Source of the DNA: Microbacterium wangchenii
GTDB lineage: Bacteria; Actinomycetota; Actinomycetes; Actinomycetales; Microbacteriaceae
DNA: 64,000 nt
Direction: 5' to 3'
NCBI RefSeq assembly: GCF_004564355.1
Contig: NZ_CP038266.1
Coordinates: 2,232,001 to 2,296,000, forward strand
Shown here: one piece after another, positions 8,436 through 18,645 of the stretch
How the letters are laid out: each line of letters begins with the position of its first letter
Numbering within the stretch: the first letter of the stretch is position 1
Notes under the pieces: generated by a model
The model's input: only the letters and a program-made list of their open reading frames with translations
The model's database searches: none
Told to the model about the DNA's origin: nothing
Translations under genes and position numbers: made by a program

Positions 8436-9086
8436 TCACGTCCGCTCGGTGGTCGGCTCGACGGCAGATCTCGACCCCCGGAACCCCTCGTCACGAATCG
8501 TCCAGTCCGGGACGTAGCCTTCGGGATCATGCACCCATCGGCCAACTTCGATAGGCAAGGTGAACTCCAGTGCGATGGCGTCTCCATGCCGCAAGAATCG
8601 CAACTCTTCAACCTCCAGGCCGGCGCCATACGTGTCCGCGTCAAGGATGCAGTCGATGGTGCCCGTCAGCCATTCGAGCAGCGTCTGCGCGTTCGGCTCG
8701 TTCAGCTCCCGCGCGACGCCGTCAACGGCGTGGGTGTAGTGCGGCGAGTTCCAGTTCTTGCCGGACCAAAGGTCCTCCTCTCGCCGCTTGTAGTAGGCAA
8801 TCACCGCCTCCCCGTAACGGCGGCGCTCGTCCCGCCGGGCCAGTTCAACGTCTCGCTCGGCGACCGCAATCGACGTCTTCGCGAGTCGATTGGCAGACCT
8901 GGCGAGCCAGAGCGCCGCGAACGCCGAGGCCGCGGAGACCAGTATGCCCACGATGCCGAGCCAGTCTGGCCCGATCAGGGCCTCATGGATCCCGCCGAGA
9001 AGGCAGTTCATCTCGCGGATGGGCGGCAAGTCGTCGCAGGTCACATCCGCAACATAGGGTTCGCGGAGCGGTTGCCCGTGCATCAC
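8436..9086 (-). CDS. hypothetical membrane-anchored protein
   Basis: This is a 216-residue protein of unknown family. One membrane segment, WLGIVGILVSAASAFAALWL, is followed by a basic, coiled-coil-like stretch (AKTSIAVAERDVELARRDER) and a soluble acidic C-terminal domain of about 110 residues. An internal ATG starting MNCLLGGIHEALIG, 24 codons in, is an alternative start. It converges with the PIN-like gene, with 54 bases between stops. The build resembles small single-pass actinobacterial sensors or effectors, but no function can be assigned. Confidence 0.6.
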   Translation of the reverse strand: MMHGQPLREPYVADVTCDDLPPIREMNCLLGGIHEALIGPDWLGIVGILVSAASAFAALWLARSANRLAKTSIAVAERDVELARRDERRRYGEAVIAYYKRREEDLWSGKNWNSPHYTHAVDGVARELNEPNAQTLLEWLTGTIDCILDADTYGAGLEVEELRFLRHGDAIALEFTLPIEVGRWVHDPEGYVPDWTIRDEGFRGSRSAVEPTTERT

Positions 9087-9252
9087 ACAGCACGGTTTCG
9101 CATAGCGGCATCACGCTCGCCCGCGCGCCGTTTGCATCCCGCCGACTGGGAAGCGATCACCCCTCGACGTCGCACGCTCACGGCCCGTCCACCGAGCGGC
9201 GTGCGCAAGGGGATCGCGATGTTCGACGTTCGTGCACCCGTAAAGGGACGGC

Positions 9253-9819
9253 TTGCCCGACATGCGCAGTTCCAACGCGTTCTGGAATGCTGTGGGGATG
9301 ACTCTGTGGTCGCGCCTGTGTAGAAGCGGTGGTCAAGCCGCTCCGGAGGCGGGTCAGGTCCCGGCGACCGAGCCGAAGACTGACCACGCTGCACAGTTCG
9401 CGTTGTTGCTCGGCGAACTCGAGCGGCGTCTCGCGAGCCAGGACCGAAGGATGGCGAACGCGGAATCCCGTTCCGGCGTGCTCATCGCCTCGTCAGCGGT
9501 GTTCGCCGGGCTCCTGGTGGCAACGCCGATGTCGTACGAAGTGCTCGTGGCGCTTGTGGTGAACATCGCGGCGGCGGGATTCGGTATCGCCACGATCTTC
9601 CCGAAGTCGATCGAGGAGCTGAAGCCAGGGAGAGTTCGGCAGCGACTGCTCGAGACGGACGTCGACTCGGCCAGCCTCTACCTAGTTGACCAGTACCTGT
9701 CACTAATCGAACGACGAGAAGCGTGGATCTCACTGCGCATGCGGCTGGTCAAGGCGGGCCTTGGCCTGCTGGGCGCCAGCCTCATCCTTGCGGCCGTCGC
9801 TATCTCACGTGAGCTGTGA
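9253..9819 (+). CDS. two-TM hypothetical membrane protein
   Basis: This 188-residue protein has a soluble amphipathic N-terminus (FALLLGELERRLASQDRRMA). A membrane hairpin follows (SGVLIASSAVFAGLLVATPM and VLVALVVNIAAAGFGIATIF). The sequence then becomes soluble (DSASLYLVDQYLSLIERREA) before a last hydrophobic helix, AGLGLLGASLILAAVAI. The layout resembles small TM-hairpin effectors found in defence contexts, but no signature motif proves it. A 51-residue gene with a strong ribosome site begins 11 bases downstream, making a two-gene operon that ends in a hairpin at 9991-10027. The start may be an internal ATG at residue 16. Confidence 0.6.
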   Translation: MPDMRSSNAFWNAVGMTLWSRLCRSGGQAAPEAGQVPATEPKTDHAAQFALLLGELERRLASQDRRMANAESRSGVLIASSAVFAGLLVATPMSYEVLVALVVNIAAAGFGIATIFPKSIEELKPGRVRQRLLETDVDSASLYLVDQYLSLIERREAWISLRMRLVKAGLGLLGASLILAAVAISREL

Positions 9820-9830
9820 GAGGAGGTGAC

Positions 9831-9986
9831 ATGGCGAACAACAACGATGCCTCCTGGCCGCCCAAGCCGGAAACGGACGATGCGGCATTCGAACGCGTGA
9901 CGGAGGGGCAGGAAACGATTCTCGGTACCGGCGGTCAGCCGCCGCGCGAGCGCTTCATCGAGACCGCACGTCCGCACGACGAGTGA
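9831..9986 (+). CDS. 51-residue small protein
   Basis: This short gene starts MANNNDASWPPKPETDDAAF and ends IETARPHDE. It is hydrophilic, with no membrane segment or cysteine. The evidence for translation is a near-perfect ribosome site (GAGGAGGTGAC) just before the ATG, an 11-base gap from the upstream membrane-protein gene, and a strong hairpin right after the stop. No family is recognised; it may be a partner of the membrane protein. Confidence 0.6.
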   Translation: MANNNDASWPPKPETDDAAFERVTEGQETILGTGGQPPRERFIETARPHDE

Positions 9987-9990
9987 CCTC

Positions 9991-10027
9991 CCGGAAGGGT
10001 CCCGGCCGAACGTCGGGGCCCTTCCGG
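9991..10027 (+). terminator. hairpin terminator
   Basis: Two 14-base arms, CCGGAAGGGTCCCG (9991-10004) and CGGGGCCCTTCCGG (10014-10027), pair with one G-T wobble around a 9-base loop. The hairpin lies 5 bases after the stop of the 51-residue gene. There is no U-run, which is usual in high-GC actinobacteria. Confidence 0.7.
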
Positions 10028-10381
10028 CTGATGGCGATTCGGCGGTGCCGATGTCGGGCGGGTGCGAATAGTGCACGCGTAGGTGATTATCAACCTGTTG
10101 CCCACGTGCGCAGCAGCCCTGCGATCAACCGCAACGCGGCGTCTCTCGCCCGCACCTCAACCGGCATGGCTGCGCGTCGGCCGCGGGCACTCAGTGCGCC
10201 GCAGATCGAGAGTCCTTTAGCCTCCACGAGGTAATCGGTCACTCAACCGGCTTGGCCTCGCCGTTGATGGCTCCCCCTCTACCCCCCCCCCCCCCCGGAC
10301 ATACTCGGCTAGACGCGCCCGGAGAGGCCCCGCTGACACACGGATGCCTGTTTGGGGATCGAATCGTCGATAGGGTGACGT
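10028..10381 (+). other. intergenic stretch with a C15 homopolymer
   Basis: I see no supported gene here. The notable feature is an uninterrupted run of 15 C at 10282-10296, about 85 bases upstream of the next gene. TAGGGT at 10371-10376 looks like the -10 box of that gene, which would be leaderless or nearly so. Confidence 0.5.
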
Positions 10382-10735
10382 GTGCCCAACCCCACCGCTC
10401 CAACAGGCAAAGTCGACCCCGAGCTCGCGATCGGCAAGATTGGCCGTGCTATTCGTGTCGCCCTGTACGTCGCATTCCTCTTGGGCGCCCTAGTATTCGT
10501 CTGCCTCAATCTCACGGACATGGACCCGGGGCCACTGAATCTCGTTGCAGTGGTGGTCGGAGCGCTCGGCACGATCCTCGTGATGGTCGCCGATGTAACC
10601 GCGGGACTCAATCTGTATTCGGGCAAGGCCCCGAAGGTCTATCCGCGGGTCTCAGGCTGGACTCGAGTGATCGGCACGGCTGCCCTACTGGCTGCAGCCG
10701 TTTATGCCATCTTTGCGGCGATCAACGCGCTCTGA
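10382..10735 (+). CDS. small three-TM membrane protein
   Basis: This 117-residue protein starts with GTG, 5 bases after a TAGGGT -10-like box, so the mRNA is probably leaderless. Three membrane segments are visible: RVALYVAFLLGALVFVCLNL, LNLVAVVVGALGTILVMVAD and VIGTAALLAAAVYAIFAAIN. A short basic N-terminus precedes them. No family name is recognised. The gene stands alone. Confidence 0.65.
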   Translation: MPNPTAPTGKVDPELAIGKIGRAIRVALYVAFLLGALVFVCLNLTDMDPGPLNLVAVVVGALGTILVMVADVTAGLNLYSGKAPKVYPRVSGWTRVIGTAALLAAAVYAIFAAINAL

Positions 10736-10775
10736 CTCGTAAGGGTTCCGGCGCACGAACGGGGCCCACTTTGGA

Positions 10776-10809
10776 GCGTTGCCCGTTTGGGGGCGTTGCC
10801 CGTTTGGGG
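10776..10809 (+). repeat. 17-bp perfect tandem duplication
   Basis: GCGTTGCCCGTTTGGGG occurs twice back to back (10776-10792 and 10793-10809), in non-coding DNA 41 bases after a membrane-protein gene. Its function is unknown; replication slippage is a sufficient explanation. Confidence 0.8.
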
Positions 10810-10875
10810 ATCCCTATGCGGGCACTGTCGCTCGGGGGACGATAAGGCGCGCTGTTGAACACTGCCCGCATAGCC

Positions 10876-10911
10876 GAAGCAGGAGCCGGCAGTTCTGCCG
10901 ACTCCTGCTTC
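10876..10911 (-). terminator. hairpin terminator
   Basis: The arms GAAGCAGGAG and CTCCTGCTTC (10876-10885 and 10902-10911) pair perfectly. After one mismatch the stem continues as CGGCAG/CTGCCG around a tiny loop. It begins 6 bases past the stop of the 50-residue gene on the minus strand, so it most likely terminates that transcript. It could also work from the plus side. Confidence 0.65.
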
Positions 10912-10916
10912 AACTC

Positions 10917-11069
10917 TCACATGTTGGCGCAGTGACCGCAGAGGGGCCACCCATTCGTGCCCGATCGGCGGTTGTGGGCTGGGATCTGCTGCCCACTCGG
11001 ACAATCGCTCTGGTTGTGATGCACGTCGGGGTCGGACTGGTTCGTCGAGTGGTACGTAGAAACTCTCAT
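10917..11069 (-). CDS. 50-residue CxxC small protein
   Basis: This short protein starts MRVSTYHSTNQSDPDVHHNQ and continues SDCPSGQQIPAHNR, then WPLCGHCANM at the end. Its three cysteines (DC and LCGHC) and several histidines suggest a small metal-binding or zinc-ribbon-like knot. Small proteins of this general form, with a DCPxGxxI core and a C-terminal CxxC, occur in actinobacterial accessory DNA and phages. GGAGG sits 5 bases upstream of the ATG, and a hairpin follows the stop. The longer frame reaching 11306 lacks comparable support. Confidence 0.6.
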   Translation of the reverse strand: MRVSTYHSTNQSDPDVHHNQSDCPSGQQIPAHNRRSGTNGWPLCGHCANM

Positions 11070-11444
11070 GCTGGCCTCCATCGGGTAATGCGGCATCGTT
11101 GCCGCACGCCCACCGTAGTGAGAGCCTCGGACAGTCGGCGGAAGCGCCTGGTTAGGACCACGAGGCAGCCGATACTGATGGCGGGTTACTCCACGCGGAT
11201 CCCCTTGCGCATCTCCCCACTTGCGCAACGGAGAACCCCGAATGTCCACCGGCCTGCGGCACGGGCAAGGCGGGCTCGGGCAGATTGTGGCCGAAAGCCA
11301 GGCCACGATGAAGGAGACGGTCGCGTTTGAGCGCGAACCGTTGGTGTTGCCGTCACTGGAATCGTCGCCCCTGAGTGTCAGGATCTACTCCGTTGTTCAA
11401 CCTTGGAGGGTGAGAGCTACCAAGCTCGGAAGAGAGTGTGCAGC
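11070..11444 (+). other. intergenic stretch, no supported gene
   Basis: This 375-base interval lies between the minus-strand 50-residue gene and the plus-strand lipoprotein gene. It should hold the promoters of both. A 75-codon frame at 11221-11448 has no ribosome site or family resemblance and is not called. Confidence 0.4.
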
Positions 11445-12401
11445 GTGATCCACATCCGTCCTATCGCCCTGGTCGCCGTGGTCGGCCTGATCCTTCCCCT
11501 TACGGCGTGCGCGTCTGCGGCGGGCAGCTCGCCGTCACTGAAGGCGACGTCGTCTCCGACGGCTGCGCCGTCTGCGGAGGTCGAGTTGCCGTCGCAGGAT
11601 CGTTCTCGGTGGGTGATGCCGCTCGATGAGTTCCAGGACCCGTCGACGGATGCGCTTCTTAGCTATGCCGAGAACCTGCTGGTCGCGGATTGCCTTGGAG
11701 AGGAGGGCATTAGCTGGCCAATTCCGTGGCAACCGACCGATGATGAAAGCTACCTCGAGCCTGAAGCCAACATTTCTGGCTTCCCAGCGCTCACCGTTGC
11801 TCTCGCAACGGAGTCCGGGTACCACGTCAACTTCAACCCCGGCTGGAGAGGAATCTCCTATGAGTCCACACACGAGCTGAACGCCATCGCACTCTCGACA
11901 CCGGGTTTCGAGCCTGTCTTCTCCGCGTGTCTCGACCAGGCTCGCCAGCAGATGCCCACTCTCGCCGTAAGCGAATCCACCAACCAACTGCTCGCGTGGA
12001 GAGCCGAGACGGATTTTCTCGCAGAAGACCCTCCTGCTGTCGTGGACGCGGGGGCGCGGTGGCAGCGGTGCCTGAAGGATGCGGGATACGTGTCGGTACC
12101 AGACTCACCGTACGAGAAGGACGAAGCGGACTCCTGGATGCCCTCGGACGAGATGATGGCTGAGGCCGGAATTCCGCCTCGCGAGGCTGAATTGACGCAG
12201 CAGGAAATAGACCTTGCGGTGGCGGACGCGTCGTGCCGGGAATCCTCGGGCTGGTCGGAGGCGTACTACCAGAAGGTCTGGGAGGCGCAGGCGGAACTCG
12301 TGTCCGAGCATGCCGACGAGCTGATCCGCATTCGTGAAGAGTGGGAAGCAGCACGTGAGATCGTGCTGGATGTAGTCGCTGCCCACGCTCCTGCGCAGTG
12401 A
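11445..12401 (+). CDS. putative secreted lipoprotein
   Basis: This 318-residue protein starts with GTG at 11445. It has a lipoprotein signal peptide with hydrophobic core IALVAVVGLILPLTAC and lipobox LTAC. A Ser/Thr/Ala-rich linker (ASAAGSSPSLKATSSPTAAP) leads to an acidic extracellular domain with several conserved-looking Trp and Cys residues. These lie in LVADCLGEEGISWPIPW, VFSACLDQARQQMP, RWQRCLKDAGYVSVPD and DASCRESSGWSEAYYQ. The four Cys could form two disulfides outside the membrane. No function is recognised. It lies upstream of an ECF sigma/anti-sigma-like pair, but 152 bases away. Confidence 0.75.
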   Translation: MIHIRPIALVAVVGLILPLTACASAAGSSPSLKATSSPTAAPSAEVELPSQDRSRWVMPLDEFQDPSTDALLSYAENLLVADCLGEEGISWPIPWQPTDDESYLEPEANISGFPALTVALATESGYHVNFNPGWRGISYESTHELNAIALSTPGFEPVFSACLDQARQQMPTLAVSESTNQLLAWRAETDFLAEDPPAVVDAGARWQRCLKDAGYVSVPDSPYEKDEADSWMPSDEMMAEAGIPPREAELTQQEIDLAVADASCRESSGWSEAYYQKVWEAQAELVSEHADELIRIREEWEAAREIVLDVVAAHAPAQ

Positions 12402-12553
12402 TCGTGCGTCAGGCGGTTCTCGCGGCACGCTTTCGGCCGGCCGAGACCCTTGGACAGGGAATATGGCGATGTCGTGTCAGGATCGGGCGGCAATTGCAAC
12501 CTTTCTCGATGAATGCTCCACACAGCACACCAACTGCGGCCTGAAGGAGGCGG

Positions 12554-13111
12554 GTGAACGATCGACGCGGCGCCTTCGAGGCGCTCTTCGCCGAACACCA
12601 CGCTGCCGTGCTGCGGTATGTGGAGCGACGTGTTGATGACAGAGAACAAGCCCGCGAGCTGACCATGGACTGCTTCGAGATCGCCTGGCGCCGTTACGAC
12701 CGAGCTGCGCCGTTTCGTCGCCCCTGGCTGCTGCAAACTGCACGCAACCTGGTCGGCGACTCCTACCGGCGCCGCGACCGCGAACGCGAGGGAATGCGAA
12801 CACTCGCCGCAGCGTCCGACAGGCCGGACACCACTTTCCAGAACGTCGACCTGCGCCTCGCCTTACGACACCTTTCGGCCGCGGATCGGGAAATTCTCGA
12901 GCTGTTCTACTGGGACGGGATGACCGCACCCGAGATCGCCCAAATCGTCGGATGCCGTACCTCAGCTGCCTGGAAACGACTCAGCCGGGCACGAGACGCC
13001 CTCCGATTACTCCTTGAAGAACCCTGCAGGCCTCCTACCAGCTCCGCCCCCATCAGGAGTGCCACCGCGCGGCAAATGGGAGGGGGTGCGATGGGTTATG
13101 TCATGGACTGA
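12554..13111 (+). CDS. ECF RNA polymerase sigma factor
   Basis: This 185-residue sigma-70-family ECF factor starts with GTG behind AAGGAGG. Region 2 is readable as FEALFAEHHAAVLRYVERRV, then ELTMDCFEIAWRRYDR and PWLLQTARNLVGDSYRRRDR. Region 4 is LRHLSAADREILELFYWDG, then MTAPEIAQIVGCRTSAAWKR. A short tail of about 30 residues is not conserved. It directs RNA polymerase to a small regulon, probably including its own operon. The next gene overlaps its end by 14 bases and encodes a single-TM protein likely to be its membrane-linked regulator. Confidence 0.88.
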   Translation: MNDRRGAFEALFAEHHAAVLRYVERRVDDREQARELTMDCFEIAWRRYDRAAPFRRPWLLQTARNLVGDSYRRRDREREGMRTLAAASDRPDTTFQNVDLRLALRHLSAADREILELFYWDGMTAPEIAQIVGCRTSAAWKRLSRARDALRLLLEEPCRPPTSSAPIRSATARQMGGGAMGYVMD

Positions 13112-14084
13112 CGAGAAGATCGAGCGGGTCATGCGCGACATTGACCCGGCAAGGACGGCACCCGACGCATCCCCACTCCCAAGGGAATGGTCCCAGATGC
13201 GGAGCATCATGGTCTCCACTCCGCCGCGGCGAAGCATCCTTCGCCCCATCGCTCGATGGGGATGGACCGTACCGGTTGCCGCCGCCGTGGTTGTCGTCGC
13301 GCTCACGGTAGGACCGATTGCCGCAACACCCTCATACGCCGCCACACCCCCACCGCTCACGATCCAGCCGCTCGACGACACTATCGACGACGTCCTCAGC
13401 GAATCCCTCGACATTCTCCGCGCGGCAACAGCGACGAGACCATCACGGGATGCTGAGGTCGTCCGATGGTCGTTGCGGGAGGACGGCACCGATGACCCGG
13501 TCATCGTGCCGGAATGGCAAGAATGGGTGTGGAATGCGGACGGCACTGGCTACCTGTCAGCGAGAGCCGGCGCCCCATACTCTGTCACTACCGATGGGAA
13601 GATCGTTGAACCAGTCGGCGACGCACCCGACGAAGGCGACCCGATCGAGACGGCTAGGTCGTCCCCGAGCGATTTCGGATTCTTCCCCGACGAGCCACCC
13701 GCGAATGCTCGCGAGATGCGCGACTACCTCACCGTCCAAGCACACCTCCCCAACGATGCGGACGCGCTCGCTTGGTGGGGCGCGATCAGCCTGCTTCGAG
13801 ACGAATGGACGCTCACCGCGGATCAGCAAGCGGCCGCGCTCGAGATCCTTGCCGCCACAGGGGGACTGAGCGTGCTCGGCACCGTCGAAGACCGATTCGG
13901 CCGCGACGGCATCGCACTCTCCGTGACGTCCGCCAACCGCGACCAATTCGGTGCCACCGTCGTGCTGGACGAAGCCAGCCGCCAGATCATCGCAGCCGAC
14001 ATCACCTACAACGGCGGTAGCAACCGTCTCGACCTCGACACCGGATCCGTCATCGAATACTCCGCCTGGCTCCTGCCCCGCTGA
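13098..14084 (+). CDS. single-TM sigma-linked protein (CU044_5270-like)
   Basis: This 328-residue protein starts MSWTDEKIERVMRDIDPART at 13098; a GTG at 13086 is an alternative closer to GGGAGGGGG. A cytoplasmic N-terminus of about 50 residues is followed by one membrane segment, VPVAAAVVVVALTVGPIAA. An extracytoplasmic domain of about 240 residues follows, containing EWQEWVWNADGTGYLSARAG and VLGTVEDRFGRDGIALSV. Overlap with the sigma gene and this topology fit an anti-sigma or sigma-coupled sensor. The C-terminal domain resembles the CU044_5270 family often found behind actinobacterial sigma factors, though no zinc-binding anti-sigma motif is visible. Confidence 0.7.
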   Translation: MSWTDEKIERVMRDIDPARTAPDASPLPREWSQMRSIMVSTPPRRSILRPIARWGWTVPVAAAVVVVALTVGPIAATPSYAATPPPLTIQPLDDTIDDVLSESLDILRAATATRPSRDAEVVRWSLREDGTDDPVIVPEWQEWVWNADGTGYLSARAGAPYSVTTDGKIVEPVGDAPDEGDPIETARSSPSDFGFFPDEPPANAREMRDYLTVQAHLPNDADALAWWGAISLLRDEWTLTADQQAAALEILAATGGLSVLGTVEDRFGRDGIALSVTSANRDQFGATVVLDEASRQIIAADITYNGGSNRLDLDTGSVIEYSAWLLPR

Positions 14085-14190
14085 GATCGGAGGCCACCCC
14101 GCGTTGCTGCCGTTGTGCGCGGGAGGGGGAGGCACCATCCCGACGCCCACCCTCGACACCGCACCGTGAAACCGGACCAGGAGACAGGCA

Positions 14191-14298
14191 ATGAGCTCAT
14201 ACCCGGTCGGTCCCGCCGACATCGAACTACCACCGACCGAGCCCATTGAGATCTCGTGGCCCCTCGATATACCCACGCCGACCCCCCAGCCAGCCTGA
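14191..14298 (+). CDS. 35-residue proline-rich small protein
   Basis: This candidate gene starts MSSYPVGPADIELPPTEPIE and ends with a PTPTPQPA tail. About one residue in four is proline. AGGAGA lies 6 bases before the ATG. It is 106 bases downstream of the sigma-linked membrane protein and could be the last gene of that operon. No family is known and translation is unproven. Confidence 0.4.
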   Translation: MSSYPVGPADIELPPTEPIEISWPLDIPTPTPQPA

Positions 14299-14417
14299 AC
14301 GCTCCGATGCGTGATCGCGTCACACAGGCGTAGCAGAGGGGCACCTCAACCCGGGGTCGGTCACCACGCTAGCCGGTGCCCGTAAATGGATCGTGACGGC
14401 CTCAACGCCGCCGTCGA

Positions 14418-14932
14418 TCAGGTCTTAGCGAGATCGAGTGCGGCCCCAATGACAGCGGCAAGGTGCGGAGCGCCGTCGCGATAGCGCTCGATCTGTGTCG
14501 CTCTCATGCCAGCGGCGCGCGCGCCGACGACGTCCTGCCGCGGGTTGTCACCGATGAACAGACATTCTGCCGGGGCGATATCGAGTCGAACCGCGAGCGC
14601 TTCGAAAGCTCGCGCGTCCGGCTTTTGGACTCCGATCGCCTCGGAGATGCAGACCGCGTCGATAATGTCCTCGACTCCGATCGCTTTCAGCTTCGCGAGC
14701 TGTTGTTCTTCGTTGCCATTGGTCAGAACGCCGATGCGGAAACCTCGGCTGCGCAGCGACTCGAGAACCTCGACCACATCTGGGAATGGTCTCCAGGCGG
14801 ACCTGTACGCCGCGAGGTATCGCGCGAACAGCGCATCGAGACTGGAAGCCGAGTCGTCGAACTCGATACCCAGTGTTGGCAACAGCGTCAGGAGTCGACG
14901 TCGACGCTGTTCTTCGAAGGAGCTGAGCCCTC
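14418..14932 (-). pseudogene. HAD-family hydrolase, C-terminal part (split by IS21)
   Basis: This is the 3' part of a HAD-superfamily phosphatase gene interrupted by the insertion sequence at 14933-17060. It contains HAD motif II (GVLTNGN), motif III (GVQKPDARAF, the conserved Lys) and motif IV (LFIGDNPRQDVVGARAAGM). Removing the element and one copy of the CCCTC duplication joins it in frame to the N-terminal part at 17061-17246, giving ERWRRG-LSSFEEQ and a protein of about 231 residues. Members of this group dephosphorylate small metabolites. The first codons seen in frame upstream of 14932 are IS sequence. Confidence 0.92.
14928..14932. repeat. target site duplication, left copy (CCCTC)
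   Basis: CCCTC immediately precedes the left inverted repeat of the IS21-family element and is repeated at 17061-17065 just after its right end. A 5-base duplication is within the usual IS21-family range. Confidence 0.9.
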
Positions 14933-14996
14933 TGTCGGCGACGGTTGAGAACCCGGCCAAAACGACGGGCGAAAAATAGGCCACCGTTTCGTGTTG

Positions 14997-16990
<1,994 letters not shown>

Positions 16991-17060
16991 GCACCCAATC
17001 TGGTCTGGGTGGCCTACTTTTCAACCGTCGTTTTGGCCGGATTCTCGAGCGTCGTCGACA

Positions 17061-17246
17061 CCCTCGCCGCCAACGTTCGAACTCGAGCTCCTCGGCGTCG
17101 AACCAAACCTGGCGGATGCGCGTCGAAGGCGGGACTCCGAAGGAGCTGACGAACGTATCAACAGCGGTGCTTGCTGCGCCCCGGTGATCGAACAGGGTGC
17201 CGTCGAGATCAAACCCCACCGCCCGGATCTTCGACACGACAGCCAC
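17061..17246 (-). pseudogene. HAD-family hydrolase, N-terminal part (split by IS21)
   Basis: This is the 5' part of the HAD phosphatase gene, starting with GTG at 17246. It holds motif I, AVGFDLDGTLFDH, with the nucleophile Asp, and then VDTFVSSFGVPPSTRIRQVW. In the genome as read, translation runs into the insertion sequence after ELEFERWRRG. The remainder lies at 14418-14932. The last five bases (17061-17065) are the target duplication. The interruption falls in the cap region, so neither part should be functional alone. Confidence 0.92.
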
Positions 17247-17487
17247 GCTAGTCGTTCACCTGGCCCAACCAGCGAAACGATCATCGCCAGACGACAAGCT
17301 GAATTGCGGCCGCGTAGCTTGAAGGACACCTCGCCGCCGGATTGCGCGATTCCAGGAACCCGAGCGTAGCCACACGACTCCGCCGCCGCCCGTTCCCTCC
17401 CCTCCGCGGACGTTGCCCGGATAGGGATGGACAACCCGACCGCAGCTCGAGCTTCCGAAACGTACGCCCCCTCCCCGACGCCGAGGC

Positions 17488-18186
17488 CTACATCGGGTCC
17501 CTCAGGAACCCGACGAACGCCCTCCCGAGGTCGGAGATCGTGTCTGCCCGATCTGCGTCCCGCCCGAGGTCAGCAATCGCCCGTGTATTCGGTTGAGTCG
17601 TGATGAGGAGGCCGTCGTTGGAGAGCTCCTGGAAGACAGGAGTGACGAGGAGCGAGGACTCGGGAAACGCCGCCGCAACGATTGCCGGCAGATCCCGCAT
17701 TACACCGGATCGCTTCCCGTCGATCACGGGGAAGGACTCCTCCGCCGACACGAATGGCGGCAACGGTTCGATCAACCGCAGCATCCGCACGTGCAGGACG
17801 CTGTAGCGGCCGGCGAGGCGAATGAAGAACTCGTTGAGCTCGGGCGGATTTGCGTCGATCTGCGCGTTGATTAGGGCATTGGCGAGGAGTCTCCGTTTCT
17901 CGTCGTCGCTCGTCGCTTTCATCGATCGAACGACCTCGGTGAGATTGGCCATGAATTCGTCGGAGGCGACGAGATCCTCGATCGAGGGAAGGCGCTCCGC
18001 TTCCTGGAGTTCGCGAATCTGAATCGCGAGATCACTGAGAAAGTGTTCGGTGCGGCGACGTTCCGCGATCTCAACGGGAAGTAGCGACCCGCGGCTTAGG
18101 AGCGATCCCCCCGGGAGAAGCTCTAGGAGTCCGGCGGCGAGTTGCGCCGACCCGAACTCGATCGCGTCTTTCGTCGACTCATCCAT
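17488..18186 (-). CDS. hypothetical protein
   Basis: This 232-residue cytoplasmic protein starts MDESTKDAIEFGSAQLAAGL. Helical segments such as RRRTEHFLSDLAIQIRELQE and MKATSDDEKRRLLANALINA are followed by a C-terminal part (FPESSLLVTPVFQELSNDGL) that could be a winged-helix-like domain. The helical block faintly recalls DUF4393/Abi-alpha-type proteins, but I would not name it on this evidence. It stands between the split HAD gene and an IS30 remnant. Confidence 0.6.
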   Translation of the reverse strand: MDESTKDAIEFGSAQLAAGLLELLPGGSLLSRGSLLPVEIAERRRTEHFLSDLAIQIRELQEAERLPSIEDLVASDEFMANLTEVVRSMKATSDDEKRRLLANALINAQIDANPPELNEFFIRLAGRYSVLHVRMLRLIEPLPPFVSAEESFPVIDGKRSGVMRDLPAIVAAAFPESSLLVTPVFQELSNDGLLITTQPNTRAIADLGRDADRADTISDLGRAFVGFLRDPM

Positions 18187-18261
18187 GCGAGGAGGTTAGC
18201 CCTCCGGTGACCGGAAGGGAGCCGCTTCCGGCCACCGCCCGGATGCGGCGAACGGCATTCG

Positions 18262-18645
18262 AACTTCACGATGCTCGTTCACCTCCCCGACTGCTACAAA
18301 CCCGACCAGGTCGCTCCCGCGCTGACCCGGAAGATCCAGCAGCTCCCGGTGCAGCTGCGCGGCGCACTGACCTGGGATCAAGGACCGGAGATGAGCGACT
18401 GGGAGAAGGTCCGCATCGACACCGGCATCGAGGTGTTCTTCTGCGACCCGCATTCACCGTGGCAGCGCGGCATCAACGAAAACACGAACGGGCGGCTGCG
18501 GCAGTACTTCCCGAAAGGCACCAGCCTCGACGGGTTCACCGAAGGCCAGCTCGACGCCGTCGCCCGTGAACTCAACGACCGACCCCGCAAACGGCTCGAG
18601 TTCCAAACCCCGAATGAGATCATCAAATCGGTCCTGTTGCGATGA
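18262..18645 (+). pseudogene. IS30-family transposase, C-terminal remnant
   Basis: About 128 residues remain from the C-terminal half of an IS30 transposase. The second catalytic Asp is in RGALTWDQGPEMSDWEKV. The Glu is in DPHSPWQRGINENTNGRLRQ, followed by the conserved RQYFPKGTSLDG and LNDRPRKRLEFQTPNE. The N-terminal helix-turn-helix and first catalytic Asp are absent, and no complete inverted repeat pair is visible. The element is dead and marks past insertion and deletion beside the hypothetical gene at 17488. Confidence 0.92.
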
